A stretch of 28,040 bases of DNA, taken from positions 18,013 through 46,052 of the forward strand of contig DJYW01000007.1 of NCBI GenBank assembly GCA_002450255.1. Reading direction: 5' to 3'. Of this stretch, positions 9,490-17,440 are shown piece after piece. The stretch is from Gammaproteobacteria bacterium UBA6968 (GTDB lineage Bacteria > Pseudomonadota > Gammaproteobacteria > Pseudomonadales > Azotimanducaceae). The translations under genes and the position numbers were made by a program. Every line of letters begins with the position of its first letter. The stretch's first letter is position 1. Below the pieces are notes generated by a model that saw only the letters and a program-made list of their open reading frames with translations, made no database searches and had not been told where the DNA came from.

Positions 9490-10620
9490 GTGAGCCAAGA
9501 CTTTCTTCGTCAGTTACCCTCTTTATCAAATCAAGGTCGTCGAGGGTGGCTCGCTCGCATTCATATTGATCCCATGTTGCTTGGCCTACTGACTCTTCTT
9601 GTTGGGTTTGGCCTGGTCCTGTTGTATAGCGCTATAGATGGCGACAGCACTGCGTTTAGTCGGCAAGCATGGCGTATGGGTGTTGCTTTCGCTGCACTTA
9701 TTGCAGCCGCGCAAGTGCCTCCCCGTTTGTATCAGTATTGGTCACCTGTGATCTATTTTGCCGGTCTTGCATTGCTGATTCTGGTGATCTTTTTCGGTGT
9801 CGAAGCAAAAGGCTCCAGGCGTTGGCTGGAAATTCCTGGAGTTCTGCGTTTTCAGCCTTCCGAGGTGATGAAGTTAGTGCTCCCTATGGCAGTGGCTTGG
9901 TATTTTAGTAATCGATCGCTACCGCCCTCGCTACGCTATACCTTGTATTCTTTGCTTATTGTTATGCTGCCTGTCCTGACAATAGCCGTTCAGCCCGATT
10001 TGGGTACGAGCATTCTGGTCGCGGCATCTGGACTGAGTATCCTTTTTCTCGCCGGCGTCTCCTGGCGCTACATCGGCTACTTTGTTTTAGGTGCAATTGT
10101 TTTGGCGCCGACGCTCTGGGTTTTTGCACTAAAAGATTACCAGCGCCAACGTGTGATGACGCTGTTTGATCCGGAGAGCGATCCTCTAGGAGCGGGGTGG
10201 AATATTATTCAATCGACCACGGCTATCGGCTCAGGCGGTGTGACCGGCAAAGGACTAATGCAAGGCAGTCAAAGCTATCTAGATTTTTTGCCGGAGGCAC
10301 GAACCGATTTTATCATCGCTGTGGTCGGTGAAGAATTAGGTCTGGTTGGCGTAACCGCGCTTCTCACCTTATATCTATTAATCATTATTCGTTGCTTTTA
10401 CTTAGCTAACGAGGCTGGCAGCACTTTCGGTCGTTTGCTGGCAGGCGCTCTAACAATTACTTTCTTTGTTTATGTGTTCGTCAATATAGCGATGGTGTCG
10501 GGTCTGTTGCCGGTGGTTGGCGTACCGCTACCGCTGGTTAGCTACGGGGGTACGTCGGCGATTACCCTGATGACTGGCTTTGGCATTATCATGTCTATGC
10601 AGTCACATAAGGCTTGGTGA
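9490..10620 (+). CDS. rodA: Rod shape-determining protein RodA (SEDS peptidoglycan glycosyltransferase)
   Basis: RodA polymerises glycan strands from lipid II and works with PBP2 in rod elongation. It is a polytopic membrane protein with about ten hydrophobic segments; the SEDS signatures QSYLDFLPEARTDFI and VVGVPLPLVSYGGTS are clear. The frame opens with TTG at 9451 right after an in-frame stop. I chose GTG at 9490 because it leaves 24 residues before the conserved HIDP motif, closer to the E. coli spacing (14). Neither start has a good Shine-Dalgarno, so the start is uncertain. The stop TGA at 10618-10620 overlaps possible starts of mltB. Confidence 0.94.
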   Translation: MSQDFLRQLPSLSNQGRRGWLARIHIDPMLLGLLTLLVGFGLVLLYSAIDGDSTAFSRQAWRMGVAFAALIAAAQVPPRLYQYWSPVIYFAGLALLILVIFFGVEAKGSRRWLEIPGVLRFQPSEVMKLVLPMAVAWYFSNRSLPPSLRYTLYSLLIVMLPVLTIAVQPDLGTSILVAASGLSILFLAGVSWRYIGYFVLGAIVLAPTLWVFALKDYQRQRVMTLFDPESDPLGAGWNIIQSTTAIGSGGVTGKGLMQGSQSYLDFLPEARTDFIIAVVGEELGLVGVTALLTLYLLIIIRCFYLANEAGSTFGRLLAGALTITFFVYVFVNIAMVSGLLPVVGVPLPLVSYGGTSAITLMTGFGIIMSMQSHKAW

Positions 10621-10634
10621 GGATGGGGAATCAA

Positions 10635-11645
10635 ATGTTGGTGATAAAAAATCTTAAGCGCATAGGGCTTGCGCTATTAGCGTGCTCGCTGAGCAATTTG
10701 CCAGAGTATGCGTTTGCAAATTACTCGGACCGCCCCGAGGTGCAAGCCTATATCGAGGAGTTAATTGCCGAGCACGGGTTCTCGCGCGCTGCGTTAACCG
10801 AAGTGTTTTCACAAACTCAACGCCAACAAAAAATCATTGATCTCATGAAGCGCCCGGCTGAAAAGCGCCTGCAATGGCACGAGTACCGGAAAATACTGAT
10901 CGATGACGCGAGGGTGCGGCAAGGCGCTGTATTCTGGGCAAATCATGAGTCGACTTTGCAGCGGGCTTATAGCGAATACGGTGTGCCGCCTGAAATCATT
11001 GTTGCCATCATCGGGGTCGAAACGCGGTACGGTCGTATCACTGGTAGTCATGCGGTGATGGATGCGCTGAGTACGTTGGCTTTTGATTATCCGCCGCGCG
11101 CCGTCTTCTTTCGCAAAGAACTGACCCAGTTTCTATTGCTTGCTCGAGAAGAAGCGAAAAACCCGCTTTCGTTGAATGGTTCTTACGCAGGTGCTATGGG
11201 TTTCGGCCAGTTTATGCCCTCGAGTTACCGCAATTACGCTGTAGATTTTGACGGCGACGGTAGCAGAGACATATGGCTTAACGAAAAAGATGCCATCGGC
11301 AGTGTCGCTAACTATTTTAAACAGCATGGCTGGCAGGGTACCGGATTGATTGCGAAGCAAGTGCAACTGAGTTCAGATGCGACGGTCGCGATGGAGATGG
11401 CTAACGACTCCCTCAAACCAACGCATAGCGTTGCCCAGTTTGCGTCAATGGGCGTTGCGACTGAAGATCTTGCCAAGGGGGACACTGCAGCGTTGTTTGA
11501 AATGAAACAAGCAAACGGCTCTGACTATTGGTTGGGATTTAACGACTTCTACGTCATCACTCGATATAACCATAGCCGTCTATATGCCATGGCGGTCCTA
11601 CAACTGAGCGAAGCCATCGCGGAAGCTTATGCGAAACGCGACTGA
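10635..11645 (+). CDS. mltB: Membrane-bound/soluble lytic murein transglycosylase B
   Basis: MltB-family enzymes cleave the glycan strand of peptidoglycan with formation of 1,6-anhydro-muramic ends. The family core is visible: VPPEIIVAIIGVETRYGRITG with the catalytic glutamate at residue 129, then ALSTLAFDYPPRAVFFRKEL, GAMGFGQFMPSSYRNYAVDFDGDG and DIWLNEKDAIGSVANYFKQHGW. I chose the ATG at 10635 over GTG 10617 and ATG 10623: it has GGGGA 5 bases upstream and starts a good signal peptide. The peptide could end at AFA|N (residue 28) or be a lipoprotein signal with cysteine 17 (LLAC); the sequence does not decide. The product is 336 residues. Confidence 0.93.
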   Translation: MLVIKNLKRIGLALLACSLSNLPEYAFANYSDRPEVQAYIEELIAEHGFSRAALTEVFSQTQRQQKIIDLMKRPAEKRLQWHEYRKILIDDARVRQGAVFWANHESTLQRAYSEYGVPPEIIVAIIGVETRYGRITGSHAVMDALSTLAFDYPPRAVFFRKELTQFLLLAREEAKNPLSLNGSYAGAMGFGQFMPSSYRNYAVDFDGDGSRDIWLNEKDAIGSVANYFKQHGWQGTGLIAKQVQLSSDATVAMEMANDSLKPTHSVAQFASMGVATEDLAKGDTAALFEMKQANGSDYWLGFNDFYVITRYNHSRLYAMAVLQLSEAIAEAYAKRD

Positions 11646-11646
11646 G

Positions 11647-12456
11647 ATGATGACCGCAACGAATACAAAAATAGCGGTAATTGCTGTGGTGGTCTGCTTG
11701 GCAACAGCGTGTAGCAGCACACCGCTGAGCCGGGGGGCGGGGGGTAGTCCAGGAGATGCTGAGCAAGATGCAGCCCCGGTATTAACCCCAGCCGAGTTAA
11801 CGCAATTGGCTGCGCTTCCGAATCCGGCTGTGGAACGATTACCCCTTAGCCGCTTTGGCAACCGACCGACTTACATCGTTTGGGGCAAGCAGTATGAGGT
11901 AATGCAATCAGTAGAGCCTTATGCGGAAGAAGGATTCGCCTCATGGTATGGCACCAAGTTTCATCAACGACGGACTTCCAGCGGTGAACCATTCGACATG
12001 TATGCCCTGACCGCGGCGCATCGCAGTTTGCCTATCCCCGCATACGCACGCGTTACTAATCTTGAGAATGGTCTCGAGACTATCGTGAAAGTGAATGACC
12101 GTGGGCCTTTTCACGAAGATCGTTTGATTGACCTATCGTTTGCGGCAGCGGTAAAGCTCGGGTTTCATGAGCAAGGAACGGCAAGGGTTCGGGTTGAAAC
12201 AATAACAGTTCCCGCTGATGAGCCGCAGCCTATATTTGTCATTGAAGCCGGACAATTTGAACGCCTAAACCAAGCAGAGGCAGTTCAGCTTCAGGTTGCC
12301 GCGCTTACCGACACGCTAGTGCAAATCGTTAGCGCCGACAATAACAGCTTTCGTTTGCGGCTGGGTCCGATCGAGAAAGCGACTGAAGTCGAACGCTTGC
12401 GTGCTCTTTTACAAGCAATCGATTTAGGGCTGCCGACCCTGTTAACCATTGAATGA
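11647..12456 (+). CDS. rlpA: Septal ring lytic transglycosylase RlpA (DPBB and SPOR domains)
   Basis: RlpA is an outer-membrane lipoprotein that binds denuded glycan at the septum and, in Pseudomonas, cleaves it. The product has a lipoprotein signal ending at LATAC (cysteine 22), a low-complexity linker, a double-psi beta-barrel domain (GFASWYGTKFHQRRTSSGE to about KLGFHEQG) and a C-terminal SPOR domain. The histidine in TAAHRSLP and the aspartate in VKVNDRGPF, equivalent to the catalytic pair in the P. aeruginosa enzyme, are kept. ATG 11647 lies one base after the mltB stop; an ATG at 11629 inside mltB, behind GGAAG, is also possible and would add six residues. It continues the cell-wall cluster. 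Confidence 0.94.
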   Translation: MMTATNTKIAVIAVVVCLATACSSTPLSRGAGGSPGDAEQDAAPVLTPAELTQLAALPNPAVERLPLSRFGNRPTYIVWGKQYEVMQSVEPYAEEGFASWYGTKFHQRRTSSGEPFDMYALTAAHRSLPIPAYARVTNLENGLETIVKVNDRGPFHEDRLIDLSFAAAVKLGFHEQGTARVRVETITVPADEPQPIFVIEAGQFERLNQAEAVQLQVAALTDTLVQIVSADNNSFRLRLGPIEKATEVERLRALLQAIDLGLPTLLTIE

Positions 12457-12493
12457 CTTGGAAAACTTTGCGGTTTTCTCGACAACGCAAACA

Positions 12494-12541
12494 ATGGATA
12501 ATGGCGATCCTCCCGTTTGCCAACCAATAAATTTAATATGA
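12494..12541 (+). other. Possible 15-codon leader ORF overlapping the dacA start
   Basis: An ATG at 12494 opens a 15-residue frame (MDNGDPPVCQPINLI) whose TGA (12539-12541) overlaps the dacA ATG at 12538 as ATGA. dacA itself has no visible Shine-Dalgarno, so re-initiation from this frame is conceivable. An imperfect regulatory dyad, TTTGCG-N13-CGCAAA, lies just upstream (12467-12491). The mini-ORF also lacks a strong ribosome binding site, so this is speculative. Confidence 0.25.
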
Positions 12542-13716
12542 TTCAGACTCTTCGTTTCAGTTGCGGCACCGCAATTATTGTTTCCCTTTTTTTAGCTTGG
12601 TTTGTGCCAGCTCAAACCCTAAATGCGGCAACAATTATCCCACCGCCGCCGGCTATCGCAGCGAATTCATATATGTTGGTAGACGCCAACACCAACAAGG
12701 TGATTGCTCAATTAGATCCTGATAAAAAAATCGCTCCGGCAAGCCTTACCAAAATCATGACCAGCTATATTGTAGAAAATGAAATCCAAGCGGGTCGGGT
12801 CAAGGGCGAAGACGAGGTGCTTATTTCTGTTAAGGCGTGGCGCACTGGCGGCTCAAAAATGTTTATTCGAGAAGGCACTCGAGTTTCAGTTGACGATCTT
12901 ATTCGCGGCGTGATTATTCAATCTGGCAATGACGCAAGTGTCGCGTTGGCGGAACACATAGCCGGCAGCGAAAGTGCGTTTGCCGATATGATGAACCAAC
13001 AAGCGGCAGCGCTGGGTATGGCGAGTACTCAATTCAAGAATGCGACGGGTTTGCCGAATGATGAGCACTACACGACCACAGCAGATTTGGTGAAGTTAGC
13101 CCGTGCGCTTGTTCAGAACTATCCCGAGCAGTACAAGATATATAGCGAAAAGAATTTTGAATATGGCGACATACGTCAGCCGAATAGAAATAGATTGTTG
13201 TGGCGTGACCGCTCTGTCGATGGAATCAAAACCGGATATACCGAAGATGCTGGTTACTGCTTGATCGCTTCCGCCGAGCGCGATGGCATGCGGCTCATTA
13301 GCGTAGTGATGGGTACGGCCAGCGATGAAGCGCGTATGCGCGAAAGTCAGAAACTGATTTCATATGGATTTAGATATTTCGAGACAAATCGTTTATACGA
13401 GAGTGGCATTCGCCTGTTCGAGCAGGAGATTTATTACGGCGAAGCAGATTCATTGAGTATCGGCGTGCTAGAAGACGTGGTCCTAACCTACCCACGCGGC
13501 TCGTACGATGACTTGAAGACCGAGATGGTCTTACCCGATCGCCTTTCTGCGCCATTCGCAAAGGGTGCAGAAATCGGTCGGTTAGAGGTCGCTCTCGCCG
13601 ATGAAGTGATTTATTCAACACCGTTGTATGCGTTGGAAGCAGTGGAAGAAGGCGGTTTCCTGGGAAGAATTGGTGATTTTGTCTATTTGTTATACGCCGA
13701 TATTTTTGAGGGCTAA
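12538..13716 (+). CDS. dacA: D-alanyl-D-alanine carboxypeptidase, PBP5/6 type
   Basis: This periplasmic low-molecular-weight penicillin-binding protein removes the terminal D-alanine of peptidoglycan pentapeptides. The 392-residue product has a signal peptide ending near LNAA (about residue 31), the serine peptidase S11 domain with S69-L-T-K72, S129-G-N131 and K231-T-G233, a C-terminal beta-sandwich domain, and a terminal amphipathic stretch (FLGRIGDFVYLLYADIFEG) that anchors the family to the inner membrane. ATG 12538 is preferred over TTG 12517 because it starts a clean signal peptide. No Shine-Dalgarno is visible for it. It is followed six bases later by the DUF493 gene, as in E. coli and Pseudomonas. 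Confidence 0.96.
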   Translation: MIQTLRFSCGTAIIVSLFLAWFVPAQTLNAATIIPPPPAIAANSYMLVDANTNKVIAQLDPDKKIAPASLTKIMTSYIVENEIQAGRVKGEDEVLISVKAWRTGGSKMFIREGTRVSVDDLIRGVIIQSGNDASVALAEHIAGSESAFADMMNQQAAALGMASTQFKNATGLPNDEHYTTTADLVKLARALVQNYPEQYKIYSEKNFEYGDIRQPNRNRLLWRDRSVDGIKTGYTEDAGYCLIASAERDGMRLISVVMGTASDEARMRESQKLISYGFRYFETNRLYESGIRLFEQEIYYGEADSLSIGVLEDVVLTYPRGSYDDLKTEMVLPDRLSAPFAKGAEIGRLEVALADEVIYSTPLYALEAVEEGGFLGRIGDFVYLLYADIFEG

Positions 13717-13722
13717 CCCGTT

Positions 13723-13995
13723 ATGGATAAGCGCGATGCTTCCGTTGCAATAGAGTTTCCTTGCCGCTATCCGATAAAAGTCATCGGTGTGGATGAACCA
13801 GACTTTGTCGACCGAGTGCTGCGCATCATTCGTCAGCATGCGCCAGACTTAGCGTCGCAAGACGTCAGAACGCGCTCTAGTCGAGGTGAGCGATTTGTTG
13901 CTGTGAGCGTTATTTTGACGGCGCAAGGTGAGCAACAGCTGCGCGCAATAAACGATAATTTGTTGGCAGACGCTAATGTGCGGATGGTGTTTTGA
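13723..13995 (+). CDS. ybeD: DUF493 family protein (YbeD-like)
   Basis: This is a small 90-residue alpha/beta protein of the YbeD family. It has the family pattern IEFPCRYPIKVIG at residues 10-22 and a second half ending in ALLADANVRMVF-like sequence (NLLADANVRMVF). Family structures resemble ACT-type regulatory folds, but no firm biochemical role is known. Its constant position between dacA and lipB suggests a link to either cell-wall or lipoate metabolism, which is inference only. Its TGA stop overlaps the TTG start of lipB. Confidence 0.93.
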   Translation: MDKRDASVAIEFPCRYPIKVIGVDEPDFVDRVLRIIRQHAPDLASQDVRTRSSRGERFVAVSVILTAQGEQQLRAINDNLLADANVRMVF

Positions 13996-14645
13996 CCAAG
14001 TCGGTTCGCATAGTCGATTTAGGGCTCACTGAATATCAGGCAACCTATGCAAAAATGCGTGCGTTTACTGATGCGCGCGATTCGGCGAGTCGGGATGAAA
14101 TCTGGCTGACGGAACACGAACCGGTTTTTACCCAAGGCCAGGCAGGTCGACCGCAGCATATTTTGTTCAACTCCGAGATTCCCGTTGTTCAATCCAATCG
14201 AGGTGGTCAGGTTACCTATCATGGGCCAGGACAAATCACCGCTTATTTACTGTTCGATCTGCGTCGGCTTGGCCTCTCAGTGACTCAGCTTGTCAATCGC
14301 ATAGAGCAGCTGATGCTTAACGTTTGTGCCAATTGCGGCATCACCGCTGGGCGCCGGGAAGGCGCGCCGGGTATTTATGTGGGCAACGACAAGATCGGGG
14401 CGCTGGGTTTGCGCGTTAGTCGCGGGTGTAGCTATCACGGCCTCAGTCTGAACGTCGAAATGGATCTAAGGCCATATGAGCAGATTAATCCCTGCGGTTT
14501 GACTGACGTGCGAGCAATAGACATGCAAGCCTTTGGTAGCCATACCATCGCCTCGGTAAAACCACTAGTAATTGCTGAAGCACTGCGAGTATTTGACCTG
14601 GAGCAGATCACAGAGCGTAGCGAATCAACAGCGCGCGAATCGTAA
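13992..14645 (+). CDS. lipB: Octanoyl-[acyl-carrier-protein] protein N-octanoyltransferase LipB
   Basis: LipB transfers octanoate from acyl carrier protein to lipoyl domains, the first step of lipoate synthesis; LipA then inserts sulfur. Family motifs are FTQGQAG, RGGQVTYHGPGQ, the catalytic lysine in NDKIGALGLRVSRGCSYHG, and the catalytic cysteine in INPCGL. The 217-residue length is usual. The start is TTG at 13992, overlapping the DUF493 stop as TTGA, with only a weak GGA upstream; no other codon gives the family N-terminus. lipA, which normally follows, is absent: moeB comes next, convergent, after a 54-base gap. Confidence 0.95.
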   Translation: MTKSVRIVDLGLTEYQATYAKMRAFTDARDSASRDEIWLTEHEPVFTQGQAGRPQHILFNSEIPVVQSNRGGQVTYHGPGQITAYLLFDLRRLGLSVTQLVNRIEQLMLNVCANCGITAGRREGAPGIYVGNDKIGALGLRVSRGCSYHGLSLNVEMDLRPYEQINPCGLTDVRAIDMQAFGSHTIASVKPLVIAEALRVFDLEQITERSESTARES

Positions 14646-14699
14646 TAAGTCGCTTTCAGTAGAGCCATAGCGTTAGCTCGGTAGGCGTGGTCTCGATGT

Positions 14700-15458
14700 T
14701 TAGATGCCGCTATGAAATGGATTGCTACAATTTGGATCCGCAGCAAGGCGCATGGTTCGCCATTCATTGTCTTTTGCGTCGAAGTAGTTGATTTTACCAA
14801 CTAAGGGACGGCCAACTCCCGTGATCAGCTTTATTGCTTCTAAGGCTTGGCTGGTGCCAAGTATTCCAACCAATGGGGCGATCACGCCATTTTCTGAGCA
14901 GTTTAACTCGCCTTCGTTAGCTTCCGAATAAAGGCACTGGTAGCAGGGAGAGGTGGCGTCCCGAGGATCGAAGACCGTCAACTGGCCTTCCCAACGAATT
15001 GCTGCAGCGGAAACAAGGGGTACACGTGCTTGCCAGCAAGCTTGATTTATAACTACTCGAGAAGCAAAAGAATCGGTCGCATCGACAACCACATCGACGT
15101 CGGCCAAACGTGCTGCGAGATGCACTGCGTCCTGACGTTGCGATATGCAGGTCACGTGCGTGCTCGGATTGAGCTCGCTGATAGCTTGCGCTGCTGATGC
15201 TGCTTTATTGCTCCCTACGCGTTCTGCATTATGAGCAATTTGTCTCTGTAAATTGGATAGCTCAACGTCGTCGTCATCGATAAAAATTAGGCTGCCAACA
15301 CCCGCTGCCGCCAAATAGAGCGCCACGGGTGAACCGAGCCCGCCAAGACCAACAATCAGAACGCGAGCGTTCTGGAGCCGTTGCTGACCTGAGATATCGA
15401 TCTCTGGAAGCATAATCTGCCGGCTGTATTGAAGGAGCTGTGAATCGTTGAGAATCAT
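14700..15458 (-). CDS. moeB: Adenylyltransferase of the MoeB/ThiF (E1-like) family
   Basis: MoeB adenylates the C-terminal glycine of the sulfur-carrier MoaD in molybdopterin synthesis; ThiF does the same for ThiS. The 252-residue product has the GLGGLGSPVALYLAAAGVG nucleotide-binding loop, NLQRQIAH with the conserved arginine, and DATDSFASR. C172 and C175 (CYQC) of the zinc site are in place and numbering matches E. coli MoeB. C244 is present, but residue 247 is proline, so the fourth cysteine ligand is missing and the chain ends soon after (NPFHSGI). ATG 15458 overlaps the prmC stop as ATGA. MoeB is preferred over ThiF because of the hemA-prfA-prmC-moeB order known in pseudomonads. Confidence 0.9.
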   Translation of the reverse strand: MILNDSQLLQYSRQIMLPEIDISGQQRLQNARVLIVGLGGLGSPVALYLAAAGVGSLIFIDDDDVELSNLQRQIAHNAERVGSNKAASAAQAISELNPSTHVTCISQRQDAVHLAARLADVDVVVDATDSFASRVVINQACWQARVPLVSAAAIRWEGQLTVFDPRDATSPCYQCLYSEANEGELNCSENGVIAPLVGILGTSQALEAIKLITGVGRPLVGKINYFDAKDNEWRTMRLAADPNCSNPFHSGI

Positions 15459-16276
15459 GTGGTGGGCTCCCAATACCCTATTGAAACTCTTTCTATGCCA
15501 TTTAAGTCTTGCCGTGAGGATACATTCTTAAAGCCCGTCATTGCCATGTAGGTTCGGACTTCTTCAGCCTGGTCATAACCATGTTCTAGCAGGAGTACGC
15601 CATCGCTATTTAGATGACGAGTGCTGGTTTCGATTATTGCGCGCAGCGCGGCAAAGCCGTCATCGCCAGCGACCAAGGCAAGTTTTGGCTCGGCGCATAG
15701 TTGCGGCAGATGATCGTCATCGGCTCGTATGTAAGGCGGGTTGCTAATGATAGCGTCCCAGTCGCCCTCGATATTTTGCCACCAATCGCTTTGGATGAAG
15801 TCGATCTCAATATTATGAGAGGCCGCGTTTTGCCTAGCTATTGCGAGTGCATCTGCGGAAACGTCTGAAGCGCATAGGTGCGCTGAAATACCCTTTTCTC
15901 GAAGGCAATGTCCGACGGCGATGATAATCGCACCGCTGCCTGTGCCAAGATCAACGATTTGCGCATTGTTCTGAATATGATCAACCGCGATTTCGACAAG
16001 TAATTCGGTTTCTGGGCGCGGTATAAGGACGCTTGGTGTCACTTTTAGATCTAGTCCCCAAAATTCTCGTGTGCCTAACAAATAGGCTAACGGGGTATGT
16101 GTGCGCAATTGCGCCAGCCAAGCTCCCATGTGGCTACGTTCCTGGTTACTTAGCTGACGCTCTGGGTGGGCGAGAAGTGCGGCGCGGCTACTGTTTAGAA
16201 AGTGTCCGGCTACGAGTTCTAATTCCAGTCTTGGGAGATCGGCATTGTCAGAAAACCAATTTCGAAGTGTAGTCAT
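15455..16276 (-). CDS. prmC: Peptide chain release factor N(5)-glutamine methyltransferase PrmC
   Basis: PrmC methylates the glutamine of the GGQ motif in release factors RF1 and RF2, raising termination efficiency; its substrate RF1 is encoded just upstream. The 273-residue product has an N-terminal helical domain, then TREFWGLDL, the SAM motif VDLGTGSGAI, and the catalytic NPPY in IISNPPYIRADD. The start is set at ATG 16276, giving a length close to E. coli (277). The frame stays open upstream to a TTG at 16339, but those residues have no family match. No clear Shine-Dalgarno is visible. It overlaps moeB by four bases. Confidence 0.95.
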   Translation of the reverse strand: MTTLRNWFSDNADLPRLELELVAGHFLNSSRAALLAHPERQLSNQERSHMGAWLAQLRTHTPLAYLLGTREFWGLDLKVTPSVLIPRPETELLVEIAVDHIQNNAQIVDLGTGSGAIIIAVGHCLREKGISAHLCASDVSADALAIARQNAASHNIEIDFIQSDWWQNIEGDWDAIISNPPYIRADDDHLPQLCAEPKLALVAGDDGFAALRAIIETSTRHLNSDGVLLLEHGYDQAEEVRTYMAMTGFKNVSSRQDLNGIERVSIGYWEPTT

Positions 16277-16345
16277 AGTGTTGGGGCGGTCAGTTTGTCT
16301 CGGTGGCTTTCGTAGTGATCTCCCATTAACGTGACGCAACCCTTG

Positions 16346-17440
16346 TCAGCCGTCTTCGGCCAGGTTCTTTAACAGGTCGGCCTGATATTCCTGCACGAGC
16401 GGCTGCACGACGCTATCGAGCTGTCCTTCGATGATTTCATCAAGCTTGTACAAGGTAAGATTGATGCGGTGATCGGTGACTCGGCCCTGAGGAAAATTGT
16501 AAGTTCTAATACGTTCCGAGCGATCTCCCGAGCCGACCAACAAGCGTCTGTTCTCCGCCTGTTCCGACTGCTGTTTGCTTTGCGCCGCATCCAATAATCT
16601 GGCCTGTAGCAGTGACATCGCGCGCGCGCGATTTTTATGCTGCGAGCGCTCATCCTGGCACTCAACCACTGTGCCGGTCGGCAGGTGTGTAAGCCGAATT
16701 GCCGAGTCCGTTTTGTTGACGTGCTGGCCGCCAGCGCCGGAAGCGCGAAATGTGTCTTCGCGAATATCTTTTTTATCGATCGCAATAGAATCGATTTCGT
16801 CAATCTCAGGCATGATGGCGACGGTACAAGCCGACGTGTGAATGCGACCTTGCGATTCAGTGTCTGGTACGCGTTGCACGCGATGCGCGCCGGATTCAAA
16901 TTTGAGCTGGCTGAAAACTTCGTTGCCTTCGATCCGCGAGATAATTTCTTTGAAGCCGCCGTGTTCCCCTGGGCGCTCGTTCATGACCTCGACTTTCCAA
17001 CCTTTGGATTCGGCATACTTGGTATACATGCGAAACAAGTCGCCTGAGAAAATCGCCGCTTCGTCGCCGCCGGTGCCCGCGCGGATTTCTAAAAATACGT
17101 TGGAACGATCGTTCGGGTCGCGCGGCAACAGCAGGGTTTGCAGCTGTTGGCTTAGTGCCGCTGCTTCTTCTTGATTCTCCTGAATCTCGAGTTCGGCCAA
17201 TTCACGGATTTCGGGATCGGAGTCTTCCAGAAAATCCTGGTTGTCCGCGATGTTTTGTTCTAATGCCTGCAATTTCTGAAAGCACAGGACCACCGGTTCA
17301 ACCTCGGCGAACTCCTTCGATAAAGCGGTGAATTTGTCTCGATCGCTGACGGTTTCCGCGTCGGATAGCAGTGCTGAGACTTCATCAAAACGATCGTTTA
17401 GCGTGGCGAGCTTTGCTGTCATCGAAGCGGAAAGATTCAA
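16346..17440 (-). CDS. prfA: Peptide chain release factor 1
   Basis: RF1 ends translation at UAA and UAG codons. The 364-residue product has the GGQ loop ([14 protein letters not shown]) that triggers peptidyl-tRNA hydrolysis and the expected domain order: helical domain 1, [40 protein letters not shown], and a C-terminal [20 protein letters not shown]. The start is TTG at 17440 rather than ATG 17422: AGAGGT (17448-17453) lies 7 bases upstream of the TTG, and the resulting N-terminus better matches the family. TTG overlaps the hemA stop as TTGA, so hemA and prfA are probably translationally coupled. Confidence 0.95.
   Translation of the reverse strand: MNLSASMTAKLATLNDRFDEVSALLSDAETVSDRDKFTALSKEFAEVEPVVLCFQKLQALEQNIADNQDFLEDSDPEIRELAELEIQENQEEAAALSQQLQTLLLPRDPNDRSNVFLEIRAGTGGDEAAIFSGDLFRMYTKYAESKGWKVEVMNERPGEHGGFKEIISRIEGNEVFSQLKFESGAHRVQRVPDTESQGRIHTSACTVAIMPEIDEIDSIAIDKKDIREDTFRASGAGGQHVNKTDSAIRLTHLPTGTVVECQDERSQHKNRARAMSLLQARLLDAAQSKQQSEQAENRRLLVGSGDRSERIRTYNFPQGRVTDHRINLTLYKLDEIIEGQLDSVVQPLVQEYQADLLKNLAEDG

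Noticed and set aside
16575..17174. Plus-strand ORFs of 88-136 residues over prfA
   Set aside because: They are antisense shadows of the RF1 gene; the RF1 frame has all family motifs.
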